From positions 1 to 25,517 of the IMG/VR virus record IMGVR_UViG_3300025128_005476: a stretch of 25,517 nt of DNA. The stretch is one strand, 5' to 3'. Of this stretch, positions 11,278-20,606 are shown piece after piece. Position numbers and translations under genes: made by a program. Below the pieces are notes generated by a model, which searched no databases, had not been told where the DNA came from, and was given only the letters and a program-made list of their open reading frames with translations. Each line of letters opens with the position of its first letter. Positions within the stretch are counted from its first letter, which is position 1. Source of the stretch: a virus.

Positions 11278-14200
11278 ATGGCTCAGGTTCCGTCACAATC
11301 TCCAGCACAGGTAAAACTGGCTAACTCAGCTAGTCTATTTAAAACCCGCAAGCAAAGAGCGGAAGAAATACTTGCTCGTCCTAATGCTACCAATAGCTTA
11401 GGAATGATAAACCCACGAGTTGTTAGTAGAGAAGAAGCTGGCATTATAGCAAATTATAGAGCATCTCAAGCTCCTGGTGCAGCAGAACAAAGAGGACCCG
11501 TTGCGCCGCCTACTCCATTTCAGCAAACAGGAGTTATTAGGGAGCCAACAAAGCCTTTTGGACCTCCTGTACGCGCTGCTGGCGGAGCTATTAAGACAGT
11601 GGGCAGCAAAGCTATAGGTGCTATGCAAGTATTCGGAGCCTTGTCTGGACCTATTGTTGGACCTATTGTTCGGGGTTCTTTGGGTGGACCTATGATTGTT
11701 CCTAAAGATGATCCAGAGAGTGTTATGTCTGGTAAAGAATGGTTGAAAGATGTTGCAATACGAAGAAACAAAGGCGATCAGGTATTAAAATATTCTCAAC
11801 AGTTGCTTTCTGGTGACATAGGTCCAAAAGAGTGGGCAGGCGAGATGATAAAGATACAGGAGTCGAAAGGCTTTTGGGATCAAATGATATCAGAATTACC
11901 TATAGACCTTATTCCGGGTGGGGTGTTAATGAAAGGACCGAGGGCTACTGTTTCTGGTCTTACGAAGATTGGACAGAACGCGATACGAGCAGCGGGTCCT
12001 GTAAAGGTTCCTGGGCTTCACAGGTTAACAGAGGAGGGTGCAAGAGCCGCTACAATAGAAGATGTTTTAACTCCAAGACTAGCTTTTGTTGGAGAGGGAC
12101 AGAAGGTAGCATCTCTTTCTAGTTTCAGGAAAAAAATAACTGCTGCATATACCCGTAACCCCACTGACGATTCGCTGTCTCGCTTACGGGTACTGGAAGA
12201 AGCAATGGGGATGGGCAAGGGTAAGACAACATTAAAGCCTGATATAATAAATAACCTTCGCAGATTAACTGATGATGATATAGATACATTATTAAAAGAT
12301 ATGTCTGATGCTGGAATACCTCTTAATAAAAAAGAAACTACCAGATACCTTAATCGTGAAATGCAATCAAGAATTTCTCCTTGGGATGCCAAGGTTGGAG
12401 ATCAGCTTAATCATCCAACCAGAGGAGATGTTATTGTTCAGGCAGTAGATGGTGATTCTTTACGGATAGCTAATCGAGACCCATTAACCGGAGAGGCACG
12501 AACAGGGTTTGCCTCTGTACAAACAGTTAATAGAAGTGACTTTAAGATTCCTGCGCCTACTGCAAAACAAACTAAAACTACTGGCAAAGTAGCCACTATC
12601 GTAGTGGATGGCGAGCCAGAATATTATTATATTGTTGAAAAGTCTATTAGGGAGATCAGTGGCGTTCTGCCGCGAAGAACAGAAGATGTATGGCAAATAA
12701 AAGTCCTTCCTGAATTTGACAGGCTATATGGCAGACCAGCGATGAATATAGGTGAACAAACTTATTCGTCTAAGTCTAAGGCTTTAGATGCGTTAGCAGA
12801 ACAGTTTGGAGATGCACTACGAAAAAACACAGACAACATGGACAAAGCGTTAGTCAAAAAATTAGATGCAGCAGATGCTCCAGTCACTCCAGTTATAAAA
12901 GCGACAGATGAGATTGTAGAAGAGGTAGCACCAGTAACAGGCAGAACTGCTGAAGATTTAAACCTTGTCAAGAAGGGTAGGTACTATTATCCAACACGCA
13001 GCGATGGAACCGCAGATGATATAGGCGGACCTCCAATACACAAGGTTGTAATAAATGGAGAGGACAGGTTTGTAACCTCCATCTATCACGAGGGGGGGGT
13101 AGGAACTCAGTGGTTTGAGTACAAGGGTCCCGATTCATGGAAGACTGTTGATACGAGTTACCCAAAACTACCAGAATATGACGCGACTGCTCCTTGGGGG
13201 TTCTCTAGAAAAGAACTAGTAGAGAAGCTGACAGCGGAAACAACAGAACAGGTTGCAGACCTTAGAAGAGTTCCAGTGGGAACAGCTACAACAACCAAAG
13301 CAGCTACTGGCAAGTTCGCCAATAAGGTTGACGATATTGTAGAGTTAGATGACGGAACTGTTAGGATAACGTCTATAGGGAAAGGTGCAAAGGGAAGGGT
13401 TGCAGTAGAGTATGTTGATACCGGCAACACTCGCACCATGCCAAAAGATGTATTTCAGCAAAGACTTGCCCGTGCAACAACAAGAAAAACAGCACAGCAA
13501 GGAACCAAGGTAATACCTAAGAGAGTAGTTGCTAAGGCTATAAAAAACGTAGACACTCCTGCGGATGGGCAGATTCTAAATACTGGCGATACATTTACCT
13601 TATCTGACCCTCCACCAGGAAGAACACAGTACGAGAAAGATGCACTTAGAGCCTCGCCAATGTATAGCGTAGAGACTATAGGACGGGGTAAAAAGAAAGG
13701 CACATCAATAGTAACCATAGATGCAGGATACCAAATTCAGCACGTTAATGTTCCAAAAGGAAAAGACCCTACGGACTTTATGATGGAGTTGAAGGGGAAT
13801 CCTTCTGCAACTGATAAAAAAATAGCAGGTGGTCGCAAGCCAAAGACAAAAGTTCCTAATAAAAAAATACGAGACAAAGTTAAAAAGACAACGACTGGTA
13901 AAGGTAAAGGTGGTAGGTCGAAAAAGAATACAGCAGAAGCTGGCGAGAAGCCGTTACCAGAAGTAGTAGGGGCGTTAGGGCAAGCTACCACTATTGTTGC
14001 AAGAGATAAGCCTGGTCTTATTCAGAATATTATGGATTCGATGGCTGGCATGAAATTCCTACTTAGAAAAGTGCTTCCTAAGTTGGAGATGGATGATCCT
14101 ACTTTAATTGCTTATGTGGCAGAAGGTAATGTTCGTGCCTCTGCTGGTGCAGCTCTTGACCAAGTTAGAATAAAAATTATGAACCAGTGGGTTGCAGAGT

Positions 14201-16866
14201 TTGGGATTGACGTTGTACGAGGTACAAGAAAAGCTGACATACAGTATATTGGCACTGACCAACTAGCCAGGAAAAACTACAAAGGCACAGGCACTTTGTA
14301 TGATATTCTTCAAAATCCACAATTATATGATTTAACTACGCCGCAAAGAAAGTTAATTAGAGATTCTCAATCTGAGTTAAATGCTGTATATAAAAAAGTG
14401 ACTAGTGACTATGGAGTTGACATAGGAATATTTCCTCCCAAGCCAGGTGGAGTATTTCTTTCCAATATAGACATAGCCCCAAAAGCTGATGGGTCTTTGG
14501 ATGATGGTCTTAACAGACTGTTTGGATCTCCTGTTTACGGAACAACAAAGAAGTCTGGTCGTGCCAAGCGCAGATATTACGAGACGGGTCTGGACAGATG
14601 GAAGTCTGCCTCTACTAAGGGCGAGCCTGACTTTGAACCGATGACTGATCTTTTTAAGCTACTTGGAGTGGAAATGCACGGAACATATGCAAAGATGGCA
14701 GGTCGCTCTGTGTTTAAGGCAGGGGTTCCTGGGCTTACTAGGGCTGAAGTAATAGCACGGATTGGCACTGCCGAAGCAAAAAAACTTTTAACCAATATCA
14801 ATACTACTAATAAAAGATTACAAACACTGCAAAGTGCTTTCAGAAAACTAAACAATGATGCAGCAGATTCGATTGATAATTTCTTGAAGTCCACACAAGG
14901 CAAAGCTGATTTAGATGAGATCGTTGGACTGATGGAAGACTTTAAGGTTTCACCGGGTAGGTATGTGGCTAAGGATGCTTCTATTGTTGGAATGACTGCG
15001 GCTGACCTTCAAAAAGAAATCAAGGCTGTGCGACAAATCTTAAAAGGCATGAAGGAGGATTACGCACAAGTTAAGATTCCTGGGTATAAGTTTGTTGAAG
15101 ATGGTATGTTTAAGTATTATCCAATAGAACAGGCTGACCATATCAAAAGGCTTAATCAGGTTAACGATAGTACGTTCTGGAACGTATTAAATGAGGTGCG
15201 AGCCACAGCCTTTGGAGGGGATTTATCTCCGATAAGTATACAAGGTATGCAGGCATGGCTTTATAGCCCATTACAAATGTCAAAATTCTTATGGAACTCC
15301 GGTACTGGGTGGGGTAACTTTTCTGGGAGATTTACTGTTAAAGCACTAATGGATGATATGGCAGCAAACCCAGAATCTTGGGATAGGTTTATTAAAGGTA
15401 CAGGTCTAAATCCATTAGAGGGTGTTCAGCAAGAGTTTGGTGTAGGGTATGTAGGTAAGATCAAATTCAAGGGTATTGGGAAAAAGTGGACAGAAGCTAA
15501 TGAAGCAGTATATAGACCCATTACCCGTATGGCTAAGGATCTGTTTGATAGTAATTATGATCTTGCTATTGCACAAGGGTACGATGAGATGACTGCAATA
15601 GCCATAGCAGCAGATGATGCAACAAAGCTAGTTCCCCGTATATCATACAGAAGGCTGGGTCAGTCTGCTAAACAAGCAGCTATGCAGCGTGGTATGCTAA
15701 CTTCTGTTTCTTTTCTTGTGCAGCCTACTGCTTTAACAATAGATGCAGCAAAAGGACTAATGAAGTGGGGGTTAAGGCGCAATGTAACTATGACAGAAAA
15801 TCTGGCAATAAGAAGAATATTAAATTTTGCAGCTACCACTTCCGCTCTTTCTGTTAGTAGCGCAATCATGTATGCCAAGATGAATGACAACCCAGAGGTT
15901 ACGGCAATGAGAGAGGCGCGCAATGCTCTTGATCCTAGACACCCTAACTTTATGGCAATTACTATGCCAAACGGAATGAGATTGAGCATAGGTGGTCCGA
16001 TTCGGTCTTTACTACGAGCTATTGCTCCAAGACCCGTAAAGGTCGTGGGGCTTGAAGACGAAATACCCCTTCCATTTGCAGGGATTATGAAGTGGGGTGG
16101 CTATAAATTAGGACCAGGGATTAATACTATAGTTGACCTATGGCAAGATAAAGATTTTTATGGAAGGGAAATCGCAACAGGAGACTTTCCTATTAGTATT
16201 CTACAGCAAATTTCATACTTTTTCAGTACAGGAGTACCTTTAGTCGGTCAGTCAGCAGTAAGGGCTGGAGTACGGGCTGCTACTAGTGGTGAGGGAATGG
16301 CGGAGTTTGAGGGTATGGGAACAGAGATATTGGGTCAAGCCGGAGGAGTGAACCTGGTTCCGTTTGATTCTGTATATCAGGCAAGACTGAGGTGGACCGA
16401 AGATATTGATGCGTATAGGGAAATCCGTGACCTCAATAGAGATAAGGTACAAAAAGCTAAGTTGAATCCTATAAGCACATCAGCATTTAGAAGTGCCAAT
16501 CCAGACCTTGATGCTAAGTTGTTTATTACTGGCGAAGGAGGAATTGGTAGCTTGGGCGAAAGGGCTATAAAGTATGCTGTAAGACTTATGTTAGTTAATA
16601 AGATAGCACTTGAAGATGTTGACAGCATTGTAGAGAGACAAGAGTTTATTGAAGAATATATTAAAGTGAATAACAAAAGACCATCCGGTAATAATATTGA
16701 TGAACTAATAAAACAGTATAACCGGCAAAAGGCATCGCTAGAACGAAACATAATATCTAAGCCGATGCAAAGACCGCAACCATCTACTCCAACACCAGCA
16801 GGTGATAGAGGACTAACTCCAGCAGGAGCATCTCCTGCTCGTAAACCTGAAGGATATTGGGATTAG
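11278..16866 (+). CDS. Giant internal-virion / polyvalent-type protein, 1862 residues
   Basis: The largest gene in the window, translated immediately after the previous stop with AGAAGG upstream. Visible segments are: an Ala/Pro/Gln-rich N-terminus (1-130); a helical part (130-370); two or more small SH3-like beta units (near 370-425, KVGDQLNHPTRGDVIVQAV; near 680-730, VDDIVELDDGTVRITSIG); a very basic linker (near 850-885, many Lys/Gly); and a long helical C-terminal half. That half contains a stretch (near 1310-1420, FGGDLSPISIQGMQAWLYSP and ALMDDMAANPESWDRFI) typical of large phage internal/polyvalent proteins, two hydrophobic segments (near 1470-1498 and 1504-1530), and a Pro-rich tail. 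Likely role: packaged in the capsid and ejected with DNA, as for podovirus inner-core proteins. No polymerase, lysozyme or protease motif was found by eye. Confidence 0.6.
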   Translation: MAQVPSQSPAQVKLANSASLFKTRKQRAEEILARPNATNSLGMINPRVVSREEAGIIANYRASQAPGAAEQRGPVAPPTPFQQTGVIREPTKPFGPPVRAAGGAIKTVGSKAIGAMQVFGALSGPIVGPIVRGSLGGPMIVPKDDPESVMSGKEWLKDVAIRRNKGDQVLKYSQQLLSGDIGPKEWAGEMIKIQESKGFWDQMISELPIDLIPGGVLMKGPRATVSGLTKIGQNAIRAAGPVKVPGLHRLTEEGARAATIEDVLTPRLAFVGEGQKVASLSSFRKKITAAYTRNPTDDSLSRLRVLEEAMGMGKGKTTLKPDIINNLRRLTDDDIDTLLKDMSDAGIPLNKKETTRYLNREMQSRISPWDAKVGDQLNHPTRGDVIVQAVDGDSLRIANRDPLTGEARTGFASVQTVNRSDFKIPAPTAKQTKTTGKVATIVVDGEPEYYYIVEKSIREISGVLPRRTEDVWQIKVLPEFDRLYGRPAMNIGEQTYSSKSKALDALAEQFGDALRKNTDNMDKALVKKLDAADAPVTPVIKATDEIVEEVAPVTGRTAEDLNLVKKGRYYYPTRSDGTADDIGGPPIHKVVINGEDRFVTSIYHEGGVGTQWFEYKGPDSWKTVDTSYPKLPEYDATAPWGFSRKELVEKLTAETTEQVADLRRVPVGTATTTKAATGKFANKVDDIVELDDGTVRITSIGKGAKGRVAVEYVDTGNTRTMPKDVFQQRLARATTRKTAQQGTKVIPKRVVAKAIKNVDTPADGQILNTGDTFTLSDPPPGRTQYEKDALRASPMYSVETIGRGKKKGTSIVTIDAGYQIQHVNVPKGKDPTDFMMELKGNPSATDKKIAGGRKPKTKVPNKKIRDKVKKTTTGKGKGGRSKKNTAEAGEKPLPEVVGALGQATTIVARDKPGLIQNIMDSMAGMKFLLRKVLPKLEMDDPTLIAYVAEGNVRASAGAALDQVRIKIMNQWVAEFGIDVVRGTRKADIQYIGTDQLARKNYKGTGTLYDILQNPQLYDLTTPQRKLIRDSQSELNAVYKKVTSDYGVDIGIFPPKPGGVFLSNIDIAPKADGSLDDGLNRLFGSPVYGTTKKSGRAKRRYYETGLDRWKSASTKGEPDFEPMTDLFKLLGVEMHGTYAKMAGRSVFKAGVPGLTRAEVIARIGTAEAKKLLTNINTTNKRLQTLQSAFRKLNNDAADSIDNFLKSTQGKADLDEIVGLMEDFKVSPGRYVAKDASIVGMTAADLQKEIKAVRQILKGMKEDYAQVKIPGYKFVEDGMFKYYPIEQADHIKRLNQVNDSTFWNVLNEVRATAFGGDLSPISIQGMQAWLYSPLQMSKFLWNSGTGWGNFSGRFTVKALMDDMAANPESWDRFIKGTGLNPLEGVQQEFGVGYVGKIKFKGIGKKWTEANEAVYRPITRMAKDLFDSNYDLAIAQGYDEMTAIAIAADDATKLVPRISYRRLGQSAKQAAMQRGMLTSVSFLVQPTALTIDAAKGLMKWGLRRNVTMTENLAIRRILNFAATTSALSVSSAIMYAKMNDNPEVTAMREARNALDPRHPNFMAITMPNGMRLSIGGPIRSLLRAIAPRPVKVVGLEDEIPLPFAGIMKWGGYKLGPGINTIVDLWQDKDFYGREIATGDFPISILQQISYFFSTGVPLVGQSAVRAGVRAATSGEGMAEFEGMGTEILGQAGGVNLVPFDSVYQARLRWTEDIDAYREIRDLNRDKVQKAKLNPISTSAFRSANPDLDAKLFITGEGGIGSLGERAIKYAVRLMLVNKIALEDVDSIVERQEFIEEYIKVNNKRPSGNNIDELIKQYNRQKASLERNIISKPMQRPQPSTPTPAGDRGLTPAGASPARKPEGYWD

Positions 16867-16871
16867 TAATG

Positions 16872-16900
16872 TTGACAATGACGCTAACAAATATTATATT
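16872..16900 (+). promoter_or_regulatory. Sigma70-type promoter for scaffold and capsid genes
   Basis: TTGACA (16872-16877, perfect), exactly 17 bases, then TATATT (16895-16900, five of six). It lies in the 94-base gap after the giant gene and would start transcription near 16907, before a GGAGG site and the scaffold gene. This is the best promoter in the window. Confidence 0.75.
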
Positions 16901-16960
16901 ACGCATGAAAGCAATATTCGGTTAGGGCAATTATGACCCTTGACCCAATAGGAGGCACTA

Positions 16961-17704
16961 ATGACAACGGACAATACTGAGCAGACTACGGCAGAAGCCA
17001 CGGAAACATTAGAAACGGAAGACGCTTCTACCCCTGAAAAGTCAGCTAGGGAAGTTGAGTTAGAGGCACAGCTTACAGAGCTTGAACAGCGGGCTAAGAG
17101 TGCAGAGGGCAGACTAAAGGCACGGGATACATCCCCTACCCTTCAGGCTGAAGTATCTGAGTTACGTGCTGAGATGAAAAGGGATAGACGGGAACGTCAG
17201 CGTAGAGAAGCAGATGAGGCAGACCTAACGCCTATGGAAAGGCAACAGACCCTTAATCGCATCAACGATGAAGAACGAACTGACGTAGAGCGAGATCGTG
17301 TTTACACTTATGCAGAACGACTCGCAGGTCGAATCAATCCCAGACTCGCATCAGTTGGACTTACTCAGGATGATCCTAAAGTACAGGCAGCATTGACGAA
17401 GTGGAACTCGGCTGTTTCTATAGATGATTTCGAGAATGTTTATGACGAACTCGATGATCTGATTGAAGCAGAGCGTGTATCACAGACCAGTGCAAAAGTA
17501 GAAGAAGCTCGTAAAGAGGCTCAGGAAATAAGACAGCAGTATAACCAAGAGAACAATACTCTGGATGTAGGTGCTACCAATGCAGGAGTCGGGCAATCCG
17601 GTGGAATGTCTGACCAAGGTACATGGGAAGCATACGGAAGGGGCGAAATTCCTTGGAGCAAACGTGTGGGTGACGCAGCTAAAAATCTTGGATATCTTAG
17701 TTGA
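16961..17704 (+). CDS. Capsid scaffolding-like protein
   Basis: A 247-residue acidic, highly charged protein with a Thr/Glu-rich disordered N-terminus (residues 1-28), a long coiled coil (about 30-95, REVELEAQLTELEQRAKSAEG) and a central helical region. A second helical stretch (VEEARKEAQEIRQQYNQE) leads to a Gly-rich tail with a short basic C-terminus (WSKRVGDAAKNLGYLS). This architecture, and the position upstream of the capsid gene behind its own promoter, fit scaffolding proteins that guide coat assembly and then leave. The basic C-terminal end would match the coat-binding helix-turn-helix seen in such proteins. AGGAGG precedes the ATG. Confidence 0.72.
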   Translation: MTTDNTEQTTAEATETLETEDASTPEKSAREVELEAQLTELEQRAKSAEGRLKARDTSPTLQAEVSELRAEMKRDRRERQRREADEADLTPMERQQTLNRINDEERTDVERDRVYTYAERLAGRINPRLASVGLTQDDPKVQAALTKWNSAVSIDDFENVYDELDDLIEAERVSQTSAKVEEARKEAQEIRQQYNQENNTLDVGATNAGVGQSGGMSDQGTWEAYGRGEIPWSKRVGDAAKNLGYLS

Positions 17705-17741
17705 CTGATCCTAGTAACAACTTTGTTTAAGGAGAAACAAA

Positions 17742-18503
17742 ATGGCACAATCATCCGTTGGTAAGATTAGAATTTTTGATGACTTTATTGGATTTGAGAT
17801 ACCGGTAGCTAGTACGGCAGCACCAGCAAGCGCACCATACTTTACACCAGGTGGTCTTAGAGTAGTTGGACAGGGCTTGGCTGAGACTGATTCCGGCGTT
17901 GTTGGACTTGACTCTGATGGAATCAGTGGTGTCGTGCAGTTAACAACGACTGACGAAGCACAACACTCTGCTGGATTTACGACAAATGCTTGTTTCGACA
18001 TGGCATTAAGTGGTGGTGTTTCGATTGAAGCTCGTGTTAGGTTTAATAACCTTGACACTAAAGAAGCATACTTCGGACTCACAGATGTAGTGACTGATGG
18101 GGTTGGTATCCTTGAAGGTGAACAACTAACAGGGGCAACTGCAACCCTAACGCTCACAGCATCAGACTTATGTGGATTCTATCTGTCAGCAGAGCTAACA
18201 GATGACGAGGACTGGCACGGAGTTTACAATGGTGGAACAACCACAGGTGAAACCACCTCAACTAACGTAGACCTCGATGATGATGCAGTAGCAGGTGAGT
18301 TTCAAGTGCTAAGACTAGAGGTTGAGAGCAATGGAACAGCCCGGTGGTATATAGATGGAGACTTGAAGCAGACTGTAACAGGTGCTGTGTCAACAAGCAC
18401 AGACCTTGCTGTACTGCTCATGGTTGAAGCTAAAGGTGCTGCGGTAGAAGCGATGGATGTGGACTACGTTCTCATAGAGACTAATAGAGACTGGACTGTA
18501 TAA
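17742..18503 (+). CDS. Lectin-fold (LamG/concanavalin-like) virion protein
   Basis: The 253-residue product is beta-rich and carries the pattern of concanavalin A-like jelly-roll domains. It has an N-terminal 'FDDFIGFEI' strand, SIEARVRFNNLDTKEAYFGL in the middle, FYLSAELTDDEDWHGVYN, and FQVLRLEVESNGTARWYIDG near residue 205. The last phrase is the hallmark of LamG-like modules ('rLev…g.vrwyvDG'). It lies between the scaffold and the probable coat gene, where capsid decoration proteins are often found. The likely role is to decorate the capsid and bind sugars on cells or particles. An AAGGAGAAAC site precedes the start. Confidence 0.7.
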   Translation: MAQSSVGKIRIFDDFIGFEIPVASTAAPASAPYFTPGGLRVVGQGLAETDSGVVGLDSDGISGVVQLTTTDEAQHSAGFTTNACFDMALSGGVSIEARVRFNNLDTKEAYFGLTDVVTDGVGILEGEQLTGATATLTLTASDLCGFYLSAELTDDEDWHGVYNGGTTTGETTSTNVDLDDDAVAGEFQVLRLEVESNGTARWYIDGDLKQTVTGAVSTSTDLAVLLMVEAKGAAVEAMDVDYVLIETNRDWTV

Positions 18504-18531
18504 GTAATACTTTTTCACAGGGAGGTAGCTA

Positions 18532-19398
18532 ATGGCTACAGGAAATATAACAACTGGATCATTAGCAGATAGTTTAGATACTATTCAAGCTGCTGCTAGA
18601 TCACGAAGACAATTTGACGGCGTAGTTCCTCAACTCGTAGACCGGGTTGAGTTAGACGCTAACACTGGTACAAGCTGGAGAGAAGTCTTGCTTGCTAATC
18701 TGTCTGCACAAGCAGTAACAGAGAACACAGTATTGGACAACCCACAGCAGTACGATGATTCTGCAATCACCATCACACCAGAAATGGTGCAGATACAGAC
18801 TTTCATCACAGACAAGAGCCGAAGGAATATTAACAGTAGAGTTCTTGCTAAGATGGGAGCCATGCCCGGTGAGGCAATGATGAGAAAGAAGGATCAGGAT
18901 GGCTTAACAGCTATGGATGCTTCTACTCAGTTAGGTGCAGCAGGAACCCCAGTACAGACAGGGGATGTGGCTTCAGCACGATATAGAATTACTTCTAACG
19001 CAACAGAGCCGGGTCCAATGCCAATATCTGGAGTGTTCCACGGATTTGCTATCAAAGACTTCTACGATGAACTCGTAGGGGGTACAGGAACATATCCAGT
19101 ACCAGATGGTGCTACGGCAACTGTGTTCCAGAGTGGCTTTAACTTGCCTATTGCAAACGTGAGTATCTTTGAGGATGGCAACATCAGCATTGACGGCTCA
19201 GATGACGCAAAGAACTTTGTGTTCTCCAAGTCTGCATGGGTATTGGTTGAGGGCATGACAATCAGGACAGAGACTAGGCGTGAGCCACACATAGGTGGTG
19301 GTGGAGACAGCTTATTCCTTACGGATGAGTATGCTTATGGTCTACGTTCTTCTAACTGGACATTTGAGATTATAGGAGACGCAAGCGCTCCTGCATAG
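18532..19398 (+). CDS. Probable major capsid protein
   Basis: This 288-residue protein follows the scaffold candidate by two genes, with a strong GGGAGGTAGC site before its ATG. Its N-terminus is a helical arm (SLADSLDTIQAAARSRRQFDGVVPQLVD); the phrase TSWREVLLANLSAQAVTENTVLDNPQQYDDS, in part, and strand TITPEMVQIQTFITDK fit coat proteins of the HK97-like fold. In the second half lie a 'GFAIKDFYDELVGG' helix and a 'WVLVEGMTIRTETRREPHIGG' segment close to the C-terminus, as expected for an axial domain strand set. The identification is by position, size and general pattern, and a structure comparison would settle it. Confidence 0.72.
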   Translation: MATGNITTGSLADSLDTIQAAARSRRQFDGVVPQLVDRVELDANTGTSWREVLLANLSAQAVTENTVLDNPQQYDDSAITITPEMVQIQTFITDKSRRNINSRVLAKMGAMPGEAMMRKKDQDGLTAMDASTQLGAAGTPVQTGDVASARYRITSNATEPGPMPISGVFHGFAIKDFYDELVGGTGTYPVPDGATATVFQSGFNLPIANVSIFEDGNISIDGSDDAKNFVFSKSAWVLVEGMTIRTETRREPHIGGGGDSLFLTDEYAYGLRSSNWTFEIIGDASAPA

Positions 19399-19404
19399 GA
19401 TGTT

Positions 19405-19881
19405 ATGGCTAACGCAGTAACAGACGAGTTAGACGCAGAGGTTGTCCGATTCGGGGCAGCCTCTGCCTCTGGCGTAGATGAAATAACAAGACTCGTTTCA
19501 GATGACGAGATGTGTTTTTCATTAAGAGAGATAAATAAACCCTCTGGCAAAAAGGGTATGCACAGGTTTCAGGAGTTACGGGTTGTCCGTTACGACAAAC
19601 TTGTTACAGCATATGTGGACTTAGGTCCTTCCTATATGTTTACGGCAGACCCTATATTCATACCTGGGGGTCAGGTTGTTAATGGTCGTGGGGAAGCGTG
19701 GCATACAGTTGCAGAATTACGAGAGATAGCCGAAGAATTTAGAGGCAGACCGGCACACAGATACTTTGAGTTGTCTGATTTGCAGTCTGCATTTTACAAC
19801 AAGGTTGAGGAGCGAAAAAGAAAACGCAAGAATCAATCAACTTTTGGTAGGTTAAGTCAATTAGTAAGGAGTGACGTATGA
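19405..19881 (+). CDS. Head/neck-region protein of unknown role, 158 residues
   Basis: The gene starts six bases after the coat stop. The product has strands with basic and aromatic residues (ELRVVRYDKLVTAYVDLGPSY), a central loop with Gly/Val-rich GGQVVNGRGEAWHTV, and a basic helical C-terminus with a run of Lys and Arg (NKVEERKRKRKNQ). It could be a head-completion or nucleic-acid-binding protein packaged in the head. It is not recognised. Its last bases overlap the next gene start (ATGA), so the two are coupled. Confidence 0.65.
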   Translation: MANAVTDELDAEVVRFGAASASGVDEITRLVSDDEMCFSLREINKPSGKKGMHRFQELRVVRYDKLVTAYVDLGPSYMFTADPIFIPGGQVVNGRGEAWHTVAELREIAEEFRGRPAHRYFELSDLQSAFYNKVEERKRKRKNQSTFGRLSQLVRSDV

Positions 19882-20573
19882 CAACGAGTAACGATACAGC
19901 TTGGGAACAGGCAATAGCAGACAAGAGTGAGGAAGAAGTTCCCACTAGTGGTATGCAGGAAGGTGAAATTCTTTCCAATAGTTCTGACGAGTTCACAACT
20001 CGTTTGCGATCTTTAAGACACAAAGGGTATGTTCCATACTGGAACGCTAAGACAGGGGATTATAACGAGTGTCCTAAATATCTACAGTGGCAGATAGGTG
20101 ATATTAAGAATCCTGATGGATCTACGATGTATACCTTTTCCAATCCCAACATTGCCCCTGATTACGGAATGGATTTATTCTGTCCACTAAACCCATCATC
20201 ACCGGAGTATTACATTGTTGCAGCAATGGGGTTTCCTCCATGCAAAAAGCAACATATTCCTCACGAAGATGGGGTTAACTCACATCTTCAGAAGTCACAC
20301 AAGAGGGCTTATGAGGCATTGAGTAGAGACAGGGAACAGACTGAAAGAGAAGAAGACAGAGAACTGCAACAACAAATGCTGCAAAGTAACCAGGAGTTAA
20401 TTCAGACTCTAGCCGGACAAGTAGCTACACAGAACACCTCTGTTGCAGTAGAAGAAAAACCAGAGACAGTGATAGATGCTGTATGTGATAAATGTGGTCG
20501 AGACTTTACAAAGTCCACAAGACAAGGTACATTAGCAGCATTACGTGGGCATAAAGCCCACTGTAAACAATAA
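19878..20573 (+). CDS. Zinc-finger protein in the capsid operon, 231 residues
   Basis: This protein carries two probable zinc-binding fingers. The first uses C102, C122, H136 and H141 (C-x19-C-x13-H-x4-H), with NSHLQKSHKRAYEAL after it. The second, at the C-terminus, is C203-x2-C206-x18-H225-x2-H228 with C229 beside it (CDKCGRDFTKSTRQGTLAA then LRGHKAHC). The latter is close to a classical C2H2 finger. Between them lies a charged coiled coil (about 148-180). Zinc fingers of this type are unusual among phage structural genes. It could be a regulator encoded in the late operon, a DNA-binding virion protein or an assembly factor. The function is unassigned. Confidence 0.7.
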   Translation: MTTSNDTAWEQAIADKSEEEVPTSGMQEGEILSNSSDEFTTRLRSLRHKGYVPYWNAKTGDYNECPKYLQWQIGDIKNPDGSTMYTFSNPNIAPDYGMDLFCPLNPSSPEYYIVAAMGFPPCKKQHIPHEDGVNSHLQKSHKRAYEALSRDREQTEREEDRELQQQMLQSNQELIQTLAGQVATQNTSVAVEEKPETVIDAVCDKCGRDFTKSTRQGTLAALRGHKAHCKQ

Positions 20574-20606
20574 ATCAAGTGCGTTCTACGCTAAGGAGGC
20601 TTAGAT

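Noticed and set aside
13158-13991. Minus-strand frames within the giant gene
   Set aside because: They are shadows of an uninterrupted 1862-codon frame on the + strand.
11278-16866. N4-type virion RNA polymerase
   Set aside because: The size and position invite the idea, but it is about half the length of N4 vRNAP and I found no T7-like polymerase motifs.
16924-16940. AGGG/CCCT hairpin between capsid promoter and scaffold gene
   Set aside because: Only four base pairs with a 9-base loop; not enough to support a regulatory element.
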